A stretch of DNA of 64,000 bases from Thalassospira profundimaris (GTDB lineage Bacteria; Pseudomonadota; Alphaproteobacteria; Rhodospirillales; Thalassospiraceae), in assembly GCF_003326755.1 (NCBI RefSeq), contig NZ_JPWH01000001.1, positions 118,227-182,226 of the forward strand, written 5' to 3'. Positions 52,802-62,993 of this stretch are shown here, piece after piece (the first letter of the stretch is position 1; every line of letters begins with the position of its first letter). A program made the translations under genes and the position numbers. The notes under the pieces were generated by a model. That model was not told where the DNA came from. It worked only from the letters and a program-made list of their open reading frames with translations, and ran no database searches.

Positions 52802-53497
52802 ATGCGTGAAATTGTTCTTGATACGGAAACAACCGGTCTGGACCCCTATGCCGATCATCGGCTGGTTGAAATTGGCTGTATCGAGTTGGTCAATCACATG
52901 CCAACGGGCAATCAGTATCATCAATATATCAATCCGCAGCGGTCCATGCCCAAAGAAGCCTTTGATGTGCACGGGCTGGGCGATGAGTTTTTGGCAAAAC
53001 AACCGGTTTTTGCCGAAGTTGTTGATGATTTTCTGGCATTTATTGGCGATGATTCCAAATTGGTGATCCATAATGCCGCGTTCGATATGAAGTTTTTGAA
53101 TGCGGAACTGGGTTGGCTGAACAAACCGCTGATTGCCAATGACCGTGCCATCGATACAGTGCAAATGGCGCGCAAGAAATTTCCCGGATCACCTGTTAGC
53201 CTGGATGCCCTGTGCCGTCGTTTTAAAATCGACAATTCCAATCGTACCCTGCATGGCGCACTTTTGGACTCCGATTTGCTGGCCATGGTCTATCTGGAAC
53301 TTCTGGGCGGGCGTCAACACGGGTTGGGCCTGGATTCCAGCCTGTCGGGTCAGTCTGAATTGGGTTCGGCCCATCGGGTGGTCAAATCGGCAAAACCGTA
53401 TCGTGAACCGCGGCCCCATGCGGCAAAACCCGAAGAAATCGCACGTCATCAGGCCTATATTGCAGATAAAATAAAAGATGCTGTCTGGTTGAAATAG
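52802..53497 (+). CDS. dnaQ: DNA polymerase III epsilon subunit (3'-5' proofreading exonuclease)
   Basis: The 231-residue exonuclease has the Exo I motif EIVLDTETTGLDPYADHRLV. The middle motif is LVIHNAAFDMKFLNAELGWL, and the DEDDh C-terminal motif is RTLHGALLDSDLLAMVYLEL. The late part (RPHAAKPEEIARHQAYI) is the usual clamp-and-alpha contact tail. Position after coaE near the origin is common. Confidence 0.94.
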   Translation: MREIVLDTETTGLDPYADHRLVEIGCIELVNHMPTGNQYHQYINPQRSMPKEAFDVHGLGDEFLAKQPVFAEVVDDFLAFIGDDSKLVIHNAAFDMKFLNAELGWLNKPLIANDRAIDTVQMARKKFPGSPVSLDALCRRFKIDNSNRTLHGALLDSDLLAMVYLELLGGRQHGLGLDSSLSGQSELGSAHRVVKSAKPYREPRPHAAKPEEIARHQAYIADKIKDAVWLK

Positions 53498-53515
53498 CAC
53501 GCATCATGTCGGGGG

Positions 53516-54415
53516 GTGAGGGTGTTGGTCGGTCGAAAAAAACTGCGGGTTTTGGGCCTTAAGACAGGCTTGAATACTGGCATTGTATTGATATGTCTGT
53601 TTGTGTTTGCAAGGCAGGGATACGCCCAACAACAATTTGCAACATTGCCCGATGCGACCTTAACGGAACAGGTACCCCCGTATATTCTGCATCAGAGTTT
53701 TCCCCGTGATATGGAGGAAGGGCGCCCCGAACAGTTGTTTTTTGACGCGATGGCCCGGAACCTGTTTGAGGATGCCGGGCTTTCCTTTGTCGAGCAACCG
53801 CAACAACCCTGGAAACGGGCCTATCAGGAAACAATATATGGCCCGCGCCACGTTATTTATCCGACAACCCGTACAGAGGACCGTGAAGATAAACTGAAAT
53901 GGGTTGGTCCCATCAGTCGCACATTCTGGAATTTATATAGTCGTAAAAATTCGGTTTGGGCGGGGCGCTCGCTTGCTGAAATTTTCAAATCTGCCCGGAT
54001 CGGCGTAGCGATGGGCTCTGCCCGCGAGCATTATTTGCGCAAACGGGGTGCGCAAAACGTTGTTGCCTTTGCCCGGGATGAGCAGCTTTTTGCCATGTTA
54101 AATGCTGACCGGGTTGATGTTTTGGCAATGGGGGTCCCATCGATTGATTTTTTGACCCATAGTTCCGAACAGCCGGAAATAGATATTGGTCGGCTGACAA
54201 GCTACCGGGTGTGTTATTTGTATTTTGCCCTGAGTAAAGACAGTCCCGATACCGACATAACGGATTTGCAAAACAGTCTTGAACAATTTTATCGTGATGG
54301 ACGTTTTTTGGCGATGCGCCGCAAATTTGACCTGAATGCAGACCCGGAAAGCAATTTTATCAAGGCCATTACAAACCCTGAAAACCGGAATGTCGGCTGC
54401 AAAGATATTGACTAG
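53516..54415 (+). CDS. Periplasmic substrate-binding-like protein
   Basis: The 299-residue protein starts at GTG (53516). It has a signal segment (GIVLICLFVFARQGYAQQ) and a bacterial type-3 extracellular solute-binding-like domain: GRPEQLFFDAMARNLFEDAG, ARIGVAMGSAREHYLRKRGA and RVDVLAMGVPSIDFLTHSS. No transporter membrane or ATPase gene is beside it, so it may bind a ligand for signalling or a remote transporter. A GTG at 53522 is an alternative start. Confidence 0.78.
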   Translation: MRVLVGRKKLRVLGLKTGLNTGIVLICLFVFARQGYAQQQFATLPDATLTEQVPPYILHQSFPRDMEEGRPEQLFFDAMARNLFEDAGLSFVEQPQQPWKRAYQETIYGPRHVIYPTTRTEDREDKLKWVGPISRTFWNLYSRKNSVWAGRSLAEIFKSARIGVAMGSAREHYLRKRGAQNVVAFARDEQLFAMLNADRVDVLAMGVPSIDFLTHSSEQPEIDIGRLTSYRVCYLYFALSKDSPDTDITDLQNSLEQFYRDGRFLAMRRKFDLNADPESNFIKAITNPENRNVGCKDID

Positions 54416-54645
54416 AATGTATTGATTATATCAATTTTGAAAAAATCATAGGAACCTGAACAGAATTTGCCATTTTAGTCCGGTTTTTTCTTCTTTGATT
54501 TCTGGAATGCTTTTCAGATCGTCCTGCATCAAAGGCTGGACCGCAGAATACAAAATTGGTAATACCAATTAGATATTTTTGGCAAAAGAGCAGACAGATC
54601 CCGCATATCATGCCTGCCAATGCGCCTATCAGAGAGGGAATCGGA

Positions 54646-55455
54646 ATGTCTTTTGCGCCATCATCGGCATCGTCTGCGTCGTCACCATCATCCAAACCCC
54701 GTGTCGGTTTGTTTGTGACCTGCCTGGTTGACATGTTCCGCCCGACTGTTGGCTTTTCCGCGGTTAAATTGCTCGAAGAGGCAGGCTGCGTTGTTGATGT
54801 GCCGATGGAGCAGGTGTGCTGTGGTCAGCCAGCCTTTAATTCCGGCGATCTGGAATCGGCGCGCAAGGTGGCAAGGCCCCTGATTGCGATGTTTGAAAAC
54901 CATGATTATGTGGTTGCCCCCAGCGGGTCCTGTGCGGGTATGATGATCAAACATTTTCCCGAACTGTTCGCCAATGACCTGGAACTGGCCGAACCGGTCA
55001 GGGCGCTGGCGGGCAAAACCTGGGAACTGGTGTCGTTTTTAACCGATGTGATGAAGCTTGATGGCGTTGCCGCTGCCTTTGAGGGCAGCATTACCTATCA
55101 TGACAGTTGCTCGGGTTTGCGGGAGCTTAAGGTTAAGGAACAGCCGCGTAAATTGTTGCGTAGTGTGAAGGGTCTTGAGATCAGGGAATTGCAGGAACCT
55201 GAAACCTGCTGCGGGTTTGGCGGGACATTTTGCGTCAAATACCCGGAAATTTCCGGCAAAATGGTCGGCGATAAAACCACAGACATTAAAAATAGCGGTG
55301 CCGACATGCTGGTGGCTGGCGATATGGGGTGCCTTTTGAATATGGCAGGCAAGCTGCGCCGTGAAGGGTCGGACATGGAAGTGCGCCATGTTGCCGAGGT
55401 CCTGGCGGATATGACAATGGCGGCCCCGGGCATTGCCGGTTCGGAGAAGGGCTAA
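54646..55455 (+). CDS. lutA: Lactate utilization protein LutA (Fe-S oxidoreductase subunit)
   Basis: The 269-residue protein has two copies of the CCG cysteine domain of heterodisulfide-reductase-like proteins. The first is VPMEQVCCGQPAFNSGDLES with VAPSGSCAGMMIKHF. The second is ITYHDSCSGLRELKVKEQPR with EPETCCGFGGTFCVKYPEIS. It is one subunit of the LutABC L-lactate dehydrogenase. The ATG at 54646 (MSFAPSSAS) follows GAGAGGGAATCGG. The adjacent genes are lutB and lutC. Confidence 0.93.
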   Translation: MSFAPSSASSASSPSSKPRVGLFVTCLVDMFRPTVGFSAVKLLEEAGCVVDVPMEQVCCGQPAFNSGDLESARKVARPLIAMFENHDYVVAPSGSCAGMMIKHFPELFANDLELAEPVRALAGKTWELVSFLTDVMKLDGVAAAFEGSITYHDSCSGLRELKVKEQPRKLLRSVKGLEIRELQEPETCCGFGGTFCVKYPEISGKMVGDKTTDIKNSGADMLVAGDMGCLLNMAGKLRREGSDMEVRHVAEVLADMTMAAPGIAGSEKG

Positions 55456-55458
55456 GTC

Positions 55459-56889
55459 ATGGAACAGTCAACCTCGCCGAAATTCAAACAGAACGCCCAT
55501 CACGCCCTGCATGATGCCAGCCTGCAGCGTGCCCTTGGCCGGCTTAAAACCGGTTTTAAGGACAAACGCCTTGCTGCCATTGCCGATATGCCGGAATTTG
55601 AACAGCTTCGTGATACGGCGCGTGACATTAAAAATCATACCCTGGCCAATCTGGACCATTATCTGACCGCCTTTGAAGCCAATGTTATTGCCAATGGCGG
55701 GCATGTGCACTGGTGCGCGGATGCCGAGGAAGCCCGGCAGACGGTTTTGAAGATTTGCCAGGATAAAAAGGCCAAATCGGTGTTAAAGGGCAAATCGATG
55801 ATTTCGGAAGAAATCGGCCTGAATGCCTTTTTGGAAAAGCAGGATTTGAAGGTCGTGGAAACCGACCTTGGCGAATATATCATTCAGTTGCGCAATGAAC
55901 CGCCCAGCCACATCATTGCCCCGGCCATTCATGTTCACAAGGAACAGGTGGCCGACAGTTTTCGGCAAACCCACAAGGGACGCGATATTAACCGCCCGCT
56001 TGATGAACCGCGCGATTTGCTTGATGAAGCCCGCGAAGTCATGCGCGAGCATTTTTTTGCCGCCGATGTTGGCATTACCGGGGCCAATTTCCTGATTGCG
56101 GAAACGGGAACCTCGGTGATTGTCACCAATGAAGGCAATGGCGACCTGACCCAGACCCTCTCGAAGGTGCACATTGCCATTGCCAGCCTGGAAAAAGTCG
56201 TGCCAACACTGGAGGATGCCTCCAGCATTTTGCGGGTGCTGGCACGTTCGGCAACCGGGCAGGAAATGTCGTCCTATACCACCTTTTCAACCGGGCCCAA
56301 GCGTGATGGCGACCTGGATGGACCGGAAGACTATCATGTTATTTTGCTTGATAATGGCCGGTCCAACATGCTGGGCACCGAATTTCAGGAAATGCTGCGC
56401 TGTATTCGCTGTGCCGCCTGTATGAATCATTGTCCGGTTTACGGGGCGGTGGGCGGCCATGCCTATGGCTGGGTCTATCCGGGGCCGATGGGATCGGTTT
56501 TGACACCATCGCTGATTGGCGTGGACGAAGCGGGGCATTTGCCCAATGCCTCGACCTTTTGCGGGAAATGCGAGGAAGTCTGCCCGATGCGCATTCCCCT
56601 GCCGAAAATGATGCGTCACTGGCGCGAACGCGAATTTGAAAAGCATCTGGGGCCGCAATCGATGCGGTTTGGCATTCGTTTATGGGCCTGGTTTGCCAGC
56701 CGACCGGCACTGTATGGCAAGGCGACCGGGCTGGCAGCGCGAATTTTAAAGTCAATTGGCGGACGCAAGCAGAAGATTGGCAAATTGCCATTGGCCAGCG
56801 GTTGGACAGACATTCGCGATTTGCCAGCACCGCAGGGCAAAACCTTCAAACAGCTTTGGGCGGAACAGCAAGCCGCGAAAAAAGCCTGA
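55459..56889 (+). CDS. lutB: Lactate utilization protein LutB (ferredoxin-type subunit)
   Basis: The 476-residue protein has an N-terminal LUD domain and two 4Fe-4S motifs near residue 320-380: CIRCAACMNHCPVYGAVGGH and CGKCEEVCPMRIPLP. The start, MEQSTSPKFKQNAHHALHDA, matches LutB. The subunit moves electrons from lactate oxidation to the respiratory chain. It starts 3 bases after lutA ends and is followed by lutC. Confidence 0.95.
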   Translation: MEQSTSPKFKQNAHHALHDASLQRALGRLKTGFKDKRLAAIADMPEFEQLRDTARDIKNHTLANLDHYLTAFEANVIANGGHVHWCADAEEARQTVLKICQDKKAKSVLKGKSMISEEIGLNAFLEKQDLKVVETDLGEYIIQLRNEPPSHIIAPAIHVHKEQVADSFRQTHKGRDINRPLDEPRDLLDEAREVMREHFFAADVGITGANFLIAETGTSVIVTNEGNGDLTQTLSKVHIAIASLEKVVPTLEDASSILRVLARSATGQEMSSYTTFSTGPKRDGDLDGPEDYHVILLDNGRSNMLGTEFQEMLRCIRCAACMNHCPVYGAVGGHAYGWVYPGPMGSVLTPSLIGVDEAGHLPNASTFCGKCEEVCPMRIPLPKMMRHWREREFEKHLGPQSMRFGIRLWAWFASRPALYGKATGLAARILKSIGGRKQKIGKLPLASGWTDIRDLPAPQGKTFKQLWAEQQAAKKA

Positions 56890-56905
56890 CGCCGGAGCAG
56901 ATTTT

Positions 56906-57598
56906 ATGAACCAGTCATCATCATCTTCGCGCAATGCCATTTTGGGCCGTATTCGCAAAAATCTGGGTCGGGGGAGTGGCCCGCGGGATGCCCCGGCCGA
57001 AGTAGTCGCGAGGCTTGCCAACCCGCCGCGCAATATCATGCCTGCGCGCGCGCAGATTGATCATGATGCCCAGCTTGATCTTTTTGTTTCTATGGCAAAG
57101 GGCGTTGCCGCCAGCGTAACACGCCTTGAAAATATGGATGGGGTACCGGCCGAAATATCGCGTTATCTGGCTGAACATAACCAGCCTGCTGTTGTGCGAC
57201 TGGCGCCGGACGCCGCAATTACCGGTTTGGACTGGGCCAAAACCACACTGGAAATTTCAAGCGGGGTTGCCGGGCCGCACGATATGGTCAGTGTCACATC
57301 GGCCTTTGCCGGGGTGGCCGAAACCGGCAGTTTGATGCTGCGTTCCGGGCCGGATCAGCCCTATACGCTGAATATGCTGCCCGATACCCATATTGTGGTG
57401 GTCAAAACCAGCCAGGTTGTCGGTACTTACGAGGAAGTCTGGAGTTTGCAGCGCCAGGATCAGGGCCGGGGTACCATGCCGCGAACCTTTTTGTGGGTGA
57501 CAGGCCCGTCGCGCACTGGGGATATTGAACAAACGATACAGTTAGGCGCGCATGGCCCACGTCGATTGCATATTGTTCTGGTCAATGACGAAACCTGA
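56906..57598 (+). CDS. lutC: Lactate utilization protein LutC
   Basis: The 230-residue LUD-domain protein completes the LutABC complex. It begins MNQSSSSSRNAILGRIRKNL. It contains LVGDVA-like motifs GVAETGSLMLRSGPDQPYTL and TFLWVTGPSRTGDIEQTIQLG. The ATG at 56906 has GGAGCAG upstream. The longer open frame runs inside lutB and is not used. A terminator follows at 57667. No lactate permease or FadR/LysR-type lut regulator is in the window. Confidence 0.92.
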   Translation: MNQSSSSSRNAILGRIRKNLGRGSGPRDAPAEVVARLANPPRNIMPARAQIDHDAQLDLFVSMAKGVAASVTRLENMDGVPAEISRYLAEHNQPAVVRLAPDAAITGLDWAKTTLEISSGVAGPHDMVSVTSAFAGVAETGSLMLRSGPDQPYTLNMLPDTHIVVVKTSQVVGTYEEVWSLQRQDQGRGTMPRTFLWVTGPSRTGDIEQTIQLGAHGPRRLHIVLVNDET

Positions 57599-57666
57599 GG
57601 CGATTTAAAGATCAAGTGCCATGATGATGCCGGATGATTGGCAAATCAGATCGAAAAAACAGTTTG

Positions 57667-57696
57667 AAAAACCGGCGGCAGCGATCGCCGGTTTTT
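57667..57696 (+). terminator. Intrinsic terminator after lutC
   Basis: AAAAACCGGCG and CGCCGGTTTTT form an 11-bp perfect stem with an 8-base loop; the right arm ends in TTTTT. Confidence 0.85.
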
Positions 57697-57794
57697 GCTA
57701 TTTGGCATGATGAGGCCGGTTTTGATCAAATTTCACCGGTTTTACCCGTTTCTGACCGATGCAATTTTTAAACATTCCGGCTATATGTTAGCCG

Positions 57795-58463
57795 ATGACA
57801 GATCGCAAGAACCATCGCCGACGCCGAAATGTGACTGAATCGGAAAAAGCCCTGTGGGAGGCTTTTACCCGTGATGTCGTGCCCTTGCGCGCGCGCCGCA
57901 AAGCATTGCGGGATCACGACGATGCCGATTTGGAAGATGAACTGGCAAAGAGCGCCAACCAGCCTGCCGGGGATACGGCAATTTCACCCACGGCGTCATT
58001 GGGGGACGAACTTGCCCGCTCCGAAGCCAACCGGCTGGCGCGGAACCTGCCGTCCGCCCGCGATGCGGATCGCACGGCAACTCCGAAAAATGCCGGTCTT
58101 CAGGAAATTAAAACCGGCAATATGGCCGGTATTGACCGTTCGACGGCGGATCGGTTCAAAAAGGGCCGTATGCCCATTGAAGGCCGGATCGATTTGCATG
58201 GCATGACCCAGGATGTGGCGCACCGGGCGCTGAACAGTTTTATCGAAGCGGCCTGGCGCAGTGATAAACGCTGTGTGCTGGTGATTACCGGCAAGGGCAG
58301 CCGGGCCGATGAATATGGCCGTACCGGTCTTTTGCGCCAGCGATTGCCACAATGGCTTAGCGCGCCACGGTTACGCCCGCATATTTTGGCGGTAAGCCAG
58401 GCACAAATCGGTCACGGTGGGGCCGGGGCCTTTTATGTTTTGTTGAAACGGAGACGTGTGTGA
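57795..58463 (+). CDS. Smr-domain protein
   Basis: The 222-residue protein has a charged, probably disordered N-terminal half and a C-terminal Smr domain: GRIDLHGMTQDVAHRALNSF, CVLVITGKGSRADEYGRTG and the end GHGGAGAFYVLLKRRR. Smr domains nick nucleic acids or act on collided ribosomes and in repair. Its TGA overlaps the GTG of the next gene as GTGA, so they are coupled. Confidence 0.86.
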   Translation: MTDRKNHRRRRNVTESEKALWEAFTRDVVPLRARRKALRDHDDADLEDELAKSANQPAGDTAISPTASLGDELARSEANRLARNLPSARDADRTATPKNAGLQEIKTGNMAGIDRSTADRFKKGRMPIEGRIDLHGMTQDVAHRALNSFIEAAWRSDKRCVLVITGKGSRADEYGRTGLLRQRLPQWLSAPRLRPHILAVSQAQIGHGGAGAFYVLLKRRRV

Positions 58464-58810
58464 CCCCTTTTGGCAATCGCATTCGCGAATTGCGGACGCG
58501 CCAGAATGTAACGCTAACCGAAATGGCCAATGCGCTGCAGCTTTCGCCTGCCTATCTTTCGGCGCTGGAGCATGGTCATCGTGGTCGTCCCAGCCCTGGT
58601 CTGGTGCAGCAGATTTGCGGCTATTTTAATCTGATCTGGGATGAGGTGGATGAAATCAAACGCCTTGCCCAGCTTTCCCATCCCAAAATTACCGTTGATA
58701 CGGCGGGTCTTGAACCCGAGGCGACGGAATTGGCCAATTTGCTGGCCGAGCGTATTGCCGGGTTAAGTGATGATCAGCTTGCGCGTATGCTCATGATCAT
58801 TCGCGAATAA
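58460..58810 (+). CDS. XRE-family helix-turn-helix regulator
   Basis: The 116-residue protein starts at GTG (overlapping the Smr stop). The DNA-binding domain is FGNRIRELRTRQNVTLTEMA followed by LQLSPAYLSALEHGHRGRPS. The C-terminal half (LEPEATELANLLAERIAGLS) is helical and not diagnostic. Coupling to smr suggests they are co-regulated. Targets are unknown. Confidence 0.87.
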   Translation: MTPFGNRIRELRTRQNVTLTEMANALQLSPAYLSALEHGHRGRPSPGLVQQICGYFNLIWDEVDEIKRLAQLSHPKITVDTAGLEPEATELANLLAERIAGLSDDQLARMLMIIRE

Positions 58811-59055
58811 TCAGGTTAATCAGGTTCCAGGACGGTTAAATTCCGATTTGGATATATGGGGCGGATGGTCAATGACACATCCTTGAAGTGTAGATCCTGC
58901 ATTACAATATCCCTAATTGCACCTGAGAATGGTGCCAGATCAAATACGTGGAATTTTTACAATACTATTATCGTCGCAATTGGCATTGGTTTCCGATGTC
59001 AGGAGCGACGGTATTTGTTTGTCCGTTTGATGATGATTTTTTCCAGGGAATAAAG

Positions 59056-61113
59056 ATGTTTAGCGACATTCGGATTGGGGTGAAACTTGCCATTTCTTTG
59101 GTGCCACCCGTCATTGCACTGGTTGTGTTATCACTGTTTGTGATTGGCGCGCGTTACCAGGAAATGAACGAGTTAAGCAAGATTCGTGGCCTGGCTTCGC
59201 TGGCCGGGGAAATCGGGGAAACGGTTCACGAATTGCAAAAAGAACGTGGCGCATCGGCCGGGTTTATTGGCTCGGGCGGAAAAGAATTTGGCGCTCAGCT
59301 TCAGGAGCAACGCACCCTTTCAGACCAGAAAATCACCGCCCTGAATGATGCGCTTTCCGGTTTCGACATGGATCGTTATGATTTGGAACTGCAATCAAAG
59401 ATCATGGCTTTTACCCGCCAGGTCGACCAGATTGGCAAAACACGCATTGCGGTTGATGCTCTTGATCTCAAGGTGCCTGATGTCGTTGGTTTTTATACCG
59501 GTATCATCACAAGCATGCTGGGGACTGTTAATGAAGCCGCCCAGCTTAGTAATGATCCCGAAATTCTGCGTTTCATCGCGTCTTACAATAATTTCATGCA
59601 GGCCAAGGAACGTGCCGGGCTGGAACGTGCGACCGGCGCGGTTGGCTTTGGTATGGGGAAATTTGAACCGGCCCTGTATCGCCGCTTTATAGAATTGATC
59701 ACCTTGCAGGATGGCTATCTGTCGGTTTTCAAGGAATTTGCCAATCCGGATCTGACAAATTTTTATAATCAGACGATGGCTGATCCGGCGGTTAAAAAGG
59801 TCGCCGATTTACGCGCGATTGCCCTGAATTATCCGGTTACGGGCACAACAAATGATGTTGCCGGTTCGGACTGGTTTGCCACGATTACCCAGAAGATCAA
59901 TCTGTATAAGACGGTCGAGGATTATATTGCCGCTCAGCTTGTGCTGCGGGCAGATAACAAGTTTTCCACGGCACAGATCTTCTTTTTCGCCACACTGGCG
60001 GGTCTTTTTATCGTTATTGCGCTTGCCTGCGGACTGGTTTTTGCGGTTGGACGCAGCGTTACAAATCCGATCCGGGATATGACCTCCTGTATGACAGCCC
60101 TGGCTGATGGCAATTTCAGCCAGAATATTGGCGGCCAGGATCGCGGGGATGAAGTTGGCGATATGGCCCGTTCGGTCGAAGTTTTCCGGCAAAATCTTGA
60201 GGAAAATCGCAATATTGTCCGTCAACGCGAGGCCGATCAGCGGGCGCGGGACGCGCACGCCGAACGCATTGAAAAACTGACCAATGCTTTTCGGGGCAAT
60301 GTGGATAGCCTGCTTGACCGGGTTGCGCGCGCAAGTGACGATTTGCAGGGCACCTCGATGACAATGAATGATGCGGTTTTACAAAGTCGTGACCGGGCCA
60401 TCGAGGTTGCCAGCAATGCCGAGGAAGCGTCGGGCAATGTGTCGACGGTTTCTGCTGCAACCGAGGAGTTGGCAAATTCGATCCTTGAAATTTCCCGGCA
60501 GATCGAAGCGGCCTCCAGTGCGGCGTCCGAAGCAGCCAAGGATGCGCGTGATGCGGATGGCATTGCCAATACACTAAGAGAGGCGACAGGCCGCATTGGA
60601 GAAGTCATTGGTTTGATTGGGGATATTGCCAATCAGACGAACCTTCTTGCATTGAATGCGACGATTGAGGCCGCCCGTGCCGGCGAGGCAGGCAAGGGTT
60701 TTGCCGTGGTTGCGGGCGAGGTTAAAAATCTTGCCAGTCAGACGTCAAAAGCCACGGATGAAATTAGTGGTCATATCAACAGTTTGCAAGCTGCGACGGA
60801 CCAGGCCATCGGGGCCTTTGGCCGTATTGGATCACGGATCGAGGAACTTGATACAACATCTGCTTCCCTCTCGGCAGCGGTCAACGAGCAACAGGCGGCC
60901 ACATCGGAAATTGCCGTGAATGTTGAGCGTGCCGCAAGTGGCACGGGGGAAGTCTCGCGCAATATTGCCGATGTCAGTGCCGCCACCGAACAGGCTGATC
61001 AGGCGGTACAGAACCTGATGAAGGCCTGTGAAAGTGTCACGGGTGTATCGACCGATCTGCGTACCGAGATCGAGGACTTTCTTAAATCGGTTGCGGAAGA
61101 CAAGGCCGTTTGA
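59056..61113 (+). CDS. Methyl-accepting chemotaxis protein with NIT sensor domain
   Basis: The 685-residue receptor begins [20 protein letters not shown] with membrane segment 1 (about 10-32). The periplasmic part, 35-310, begins with the NIT signature [21 protein letters not shown] second segment ([20 protein letters not shown]) is followed by HAMP and the signalling coiled coil with the hairpin [20 protein letters not shown] then [23 protein letters not shown] domains may bind nitrate or nitrite. The GTG-start open frame upstream is not supported; ATG 59056 has CCAGGGAATAAAG before it. No chemotaxis kinase is nearby. Confidence 0.9.
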   Translation: MFSDIRIGVKLAISLVPPVIALVVLSLFVIGARYQEMNELSKIRGLASLAGEIGETVHELQKERGASAGFIGSGGKEFGAQLQEQRTLSDQKITALNDALSGFDMDRYDLELQSKIMAFTRQVDQIGKTRIAVDALDLKVPDVVGFYTGIITSMLGTVNEAAQLSNDPEILRFIASYNNFMQAKERAGLERATGAVGFGMGKFEPALYRRFIELITLQDGYLSVFKEFANPDLTNFYNQTMADPAVKKVADLRAIALNYPVTGTTNDVAGSDWFATITQKINLYKTVEDYIAAQLVLRADNKFSTAQIFFFATLAGLFIVIALACGLVFAVGRSVTNPIRDMTSCMTALADGNFSQNIGGQDRGDEVGDMARSVEVFRQNLEENRNIVRQREADQRARDAHAERIEKLTNAFRGNVDSLLDRVARASDDLQGTSMTMNDAVLQSRDRAIEVASNAEEASGNVSTVSAATEELANSILEISRQIEAASSAASEAAKDARDADGIANTLREATGRIGEVIGLIGDIANQTNLLALNATIEAARAGEAGKGFAVVAGEVKNLASQTSKATDEISGHINSLQAATDQAIGAFGRIGSRIEELDTTSASLSAAVNEQQAATSEIAVNVERAASGTGEVSRNIADVSAATEQADQAVQNLMKACESVTGVSTDLRTEIEDFLKSVAEDKAV

Positions 61114-61558
61114 TTGCCTTGTGCACCATCGGAGATTTGATAGCGGGACGGGCATGTGTCCTGTCCCGCTGTCAGCCTGAGCGGTATGATCCACCGTTGA
61201 TGTGTGAATGTGCGACTTGCTGGTTAAACCTGTTGCGGGATTAAAACCGGATATATTGACGGATATGCGGCCAGTTTTGTTGCAATGGGGTTGAAATTTT
61301 CCGTCAATGTGACCTCAATCACATTGATAGCGCCTGTTGGGGTCAAACCGGTTTGACTAATTGCCAGATCGGCGTTATCTGTTCCTCATGTCTCGTCACG
61401 TTCTGGACGAAGCATCCCTACCTTAAGCAATCAGCGGTTTTATTGTTGGTCTTTCTATGTCGTATTTCAAATGCGGCTTGGAACACCATACGCAAATATC
61501 GCCCTTCCATTCTGATCTATTCGCCCTTTCCGGCAATTACAAATCATCATACGCAGAC
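61114..61558. other. Long leader region before rho
   Basis: About 445 bases. An 11-bp stem (AGCGGGACGGG with TCCTGTCCCGCT) at 61142-61170 follows the chemoreceptor gene but lacks a T-run, so it is only a possible terminator. From 61200 on the sequence is AT-rich and should hold the rho promoter and a long untranslated leader, typical of a Rho gene that controls its own transcription. No gene is visible. Confidence 0.55.
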
Positions 61559-62821
61559 ATGCATCTCCAGGAACTGAAACTTAAATCCCCGACCGAGCTT
61601 TTGGCCCTGTCTGAGGAACTCGAAATTGAAAACGCCAGCACCTTGCGCAAGCAGGAGCTGATGTTTGCCATTCTCAAGCAGCTTGCAGAAAACGACCATG
61701 CCATTTACGGCGAAGGCGTTCTGGAAGTGCTGCCGGACGGTTTCGGCTTTTTGCGCAGCCCGGAAGCCAACTATCTGGCGGGCCCGGATGATATTTATGT
61801 CTCGCCAAGCCAGGTGCGCCGGTTTGGCCTGCGTACCGGCGATACGGTGGAAGGCCAAATTCGTTCTCCCAAGGAAGGGGAACGTTATTTTGCCCTGCTG
61901 AAGGTCGACAAGGTTAATTTTGATGTGCCGGAAAAGGTCCGTCATCGTATCAACTTTGACAACCTGACACCGCTCTATCCTGACCAGTCCCTGAAAATGG
62001 AACGTCATCTGGATCAGGAAGGCAACAAGGACATCACCAACCGGGTGATCGAACTTGTTTCGCCACTGGGTAAAGGTCAACGTGCCCTGATCGTCGCGCC
62101 GCCGCGCACCGGTAAAACCGTGATGCTGCAAAATATCGCGCATGCGATCGAGGAAAATCATCCGGAAGCCTATCTGATCGTTCTTCTGATCGACGAACGC
62201 CCGGAAGAAGTGACCGATATGGACCGTTCGGTGAAGGGCGAGGTGATTAGCTCGACCTTTGACGAACCGGCACAGCGCCACGTCCAGGTCACCGAAATGG
62301 TGCTGGAAAAGGCCAAACGTTTGGTCGAACACAAGCATGATGTTGTCATCCTGCTCGATTCGATCACCCGTCTGGCGCGGGCATACAACACCGTGGTTCC
62401 AAGCTCGGGCAAGGTTTTGACCGGTGGTGTCGATGCAAATGCCCTGCAGCGCCCCAAACGGTTCTTTGGTGCGGCGCGTAACATCGAAGAAGGCGGGTCG
62501 CTGACCATCATTGCAACCGCGCTGATTGATACCGGTTCACGTATGGATGAAGTCATCTTTGAAGAATTCAAAGGTACGGGGAACTCCGAACTTATCCTGG
62601 ATCGTAAACTGGCTGATAAACGTATCTTCCCGGCAATCGATATTCTTAAATCGGGGACCCGTAAGGAAGAACTGCTGGTGGGCAAAAACGAGCTGTCGAA
62701 AATGTGGGTGCTGCGCCGTATCCTCAACCCGATGGGCCCGCAGGATGCGATGGAATTCCTGCTGGGCAAGCTCAAGACCACCAAAAACAACGACGATTTC
62801 TTCGATTCCATGAATGGCTGA
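61559..62821 (+). CDS. rho: Transcription termination factor Rho
   Basis: The 420-residue hexameric RNA helicase starts [20 protein letters not shown]. The RNA-binding cold-shock-like domain includes [20 protein letters not shown] and [18 protein letters not shown]. The ATPase core has GLP-like P-loop [20 protein letters not shown], Walker [17 protein letters not shown] and the Q and R loops ([20 protein letters not shown]). The ATG at 61559 is the usual Rho start; the longer open frame includes part of the leader. Confidence 0.95.
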   Translation: MHLQELKLKSPTELLALSEELEIENASTLRKQELMFAILKQLAENDHAIYGEGVLEVLPDGFGFLRSPEANYLAGPDDIYVSPSQVRRFGLRTGDTVEGQIRSPKEGERYFALLKVDKVNFDVPEKVRHRINFDNLTPLYPDQSLKMERHLDQEGNKDITNRVIELVSPLGKGQRALIVAPPRTGKTVMLQNIAHAIEENHPEAYLIVLLIDERPEEVTDMDRSVKGEVISSTFDEPAQRHVQVTEMVLEKAKRLVEHKHDVVILLDSITRLARAYNTVVPSSGKVLTGGVDANALQRPKRFFGAARNIEEGGSLTIIATALIDTGSRMDEVIFEEFKGTGNSELILDRKLADKRIFPAIDILKSGTRKEELLVGKNELSKMWVLRRILNPMGPQDAMEFLLGKLKTTKNNDDFFDSMNG

Positions 62822-62854
62822 TCGCCGTTTCATCCGGTAATCGACCTGTCATTG

Positions 62855-62883
62855 AAAACCCCCGGCTTTGTCGGGGGTTTTTT
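62855..62883 (+). terminator. Intrinsic terminator after rho
   Basis: AAAACCCCCG GCTTTGT CGGGGGTTTT is a 10-bp perfect stem with a T-run from 62878 to 62883. Confidence 0.88.
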
Positions 62884-62993
62884 CTTGGCCGGGGAAAAGA
62901 CAAATCGCTTTAAATCAGTGTGATCTACTTCGCTTGAAGGGGAACGGGGACCTGCCTACATAGCGTAAAGTATCAATAACATATTGTTTTAAA

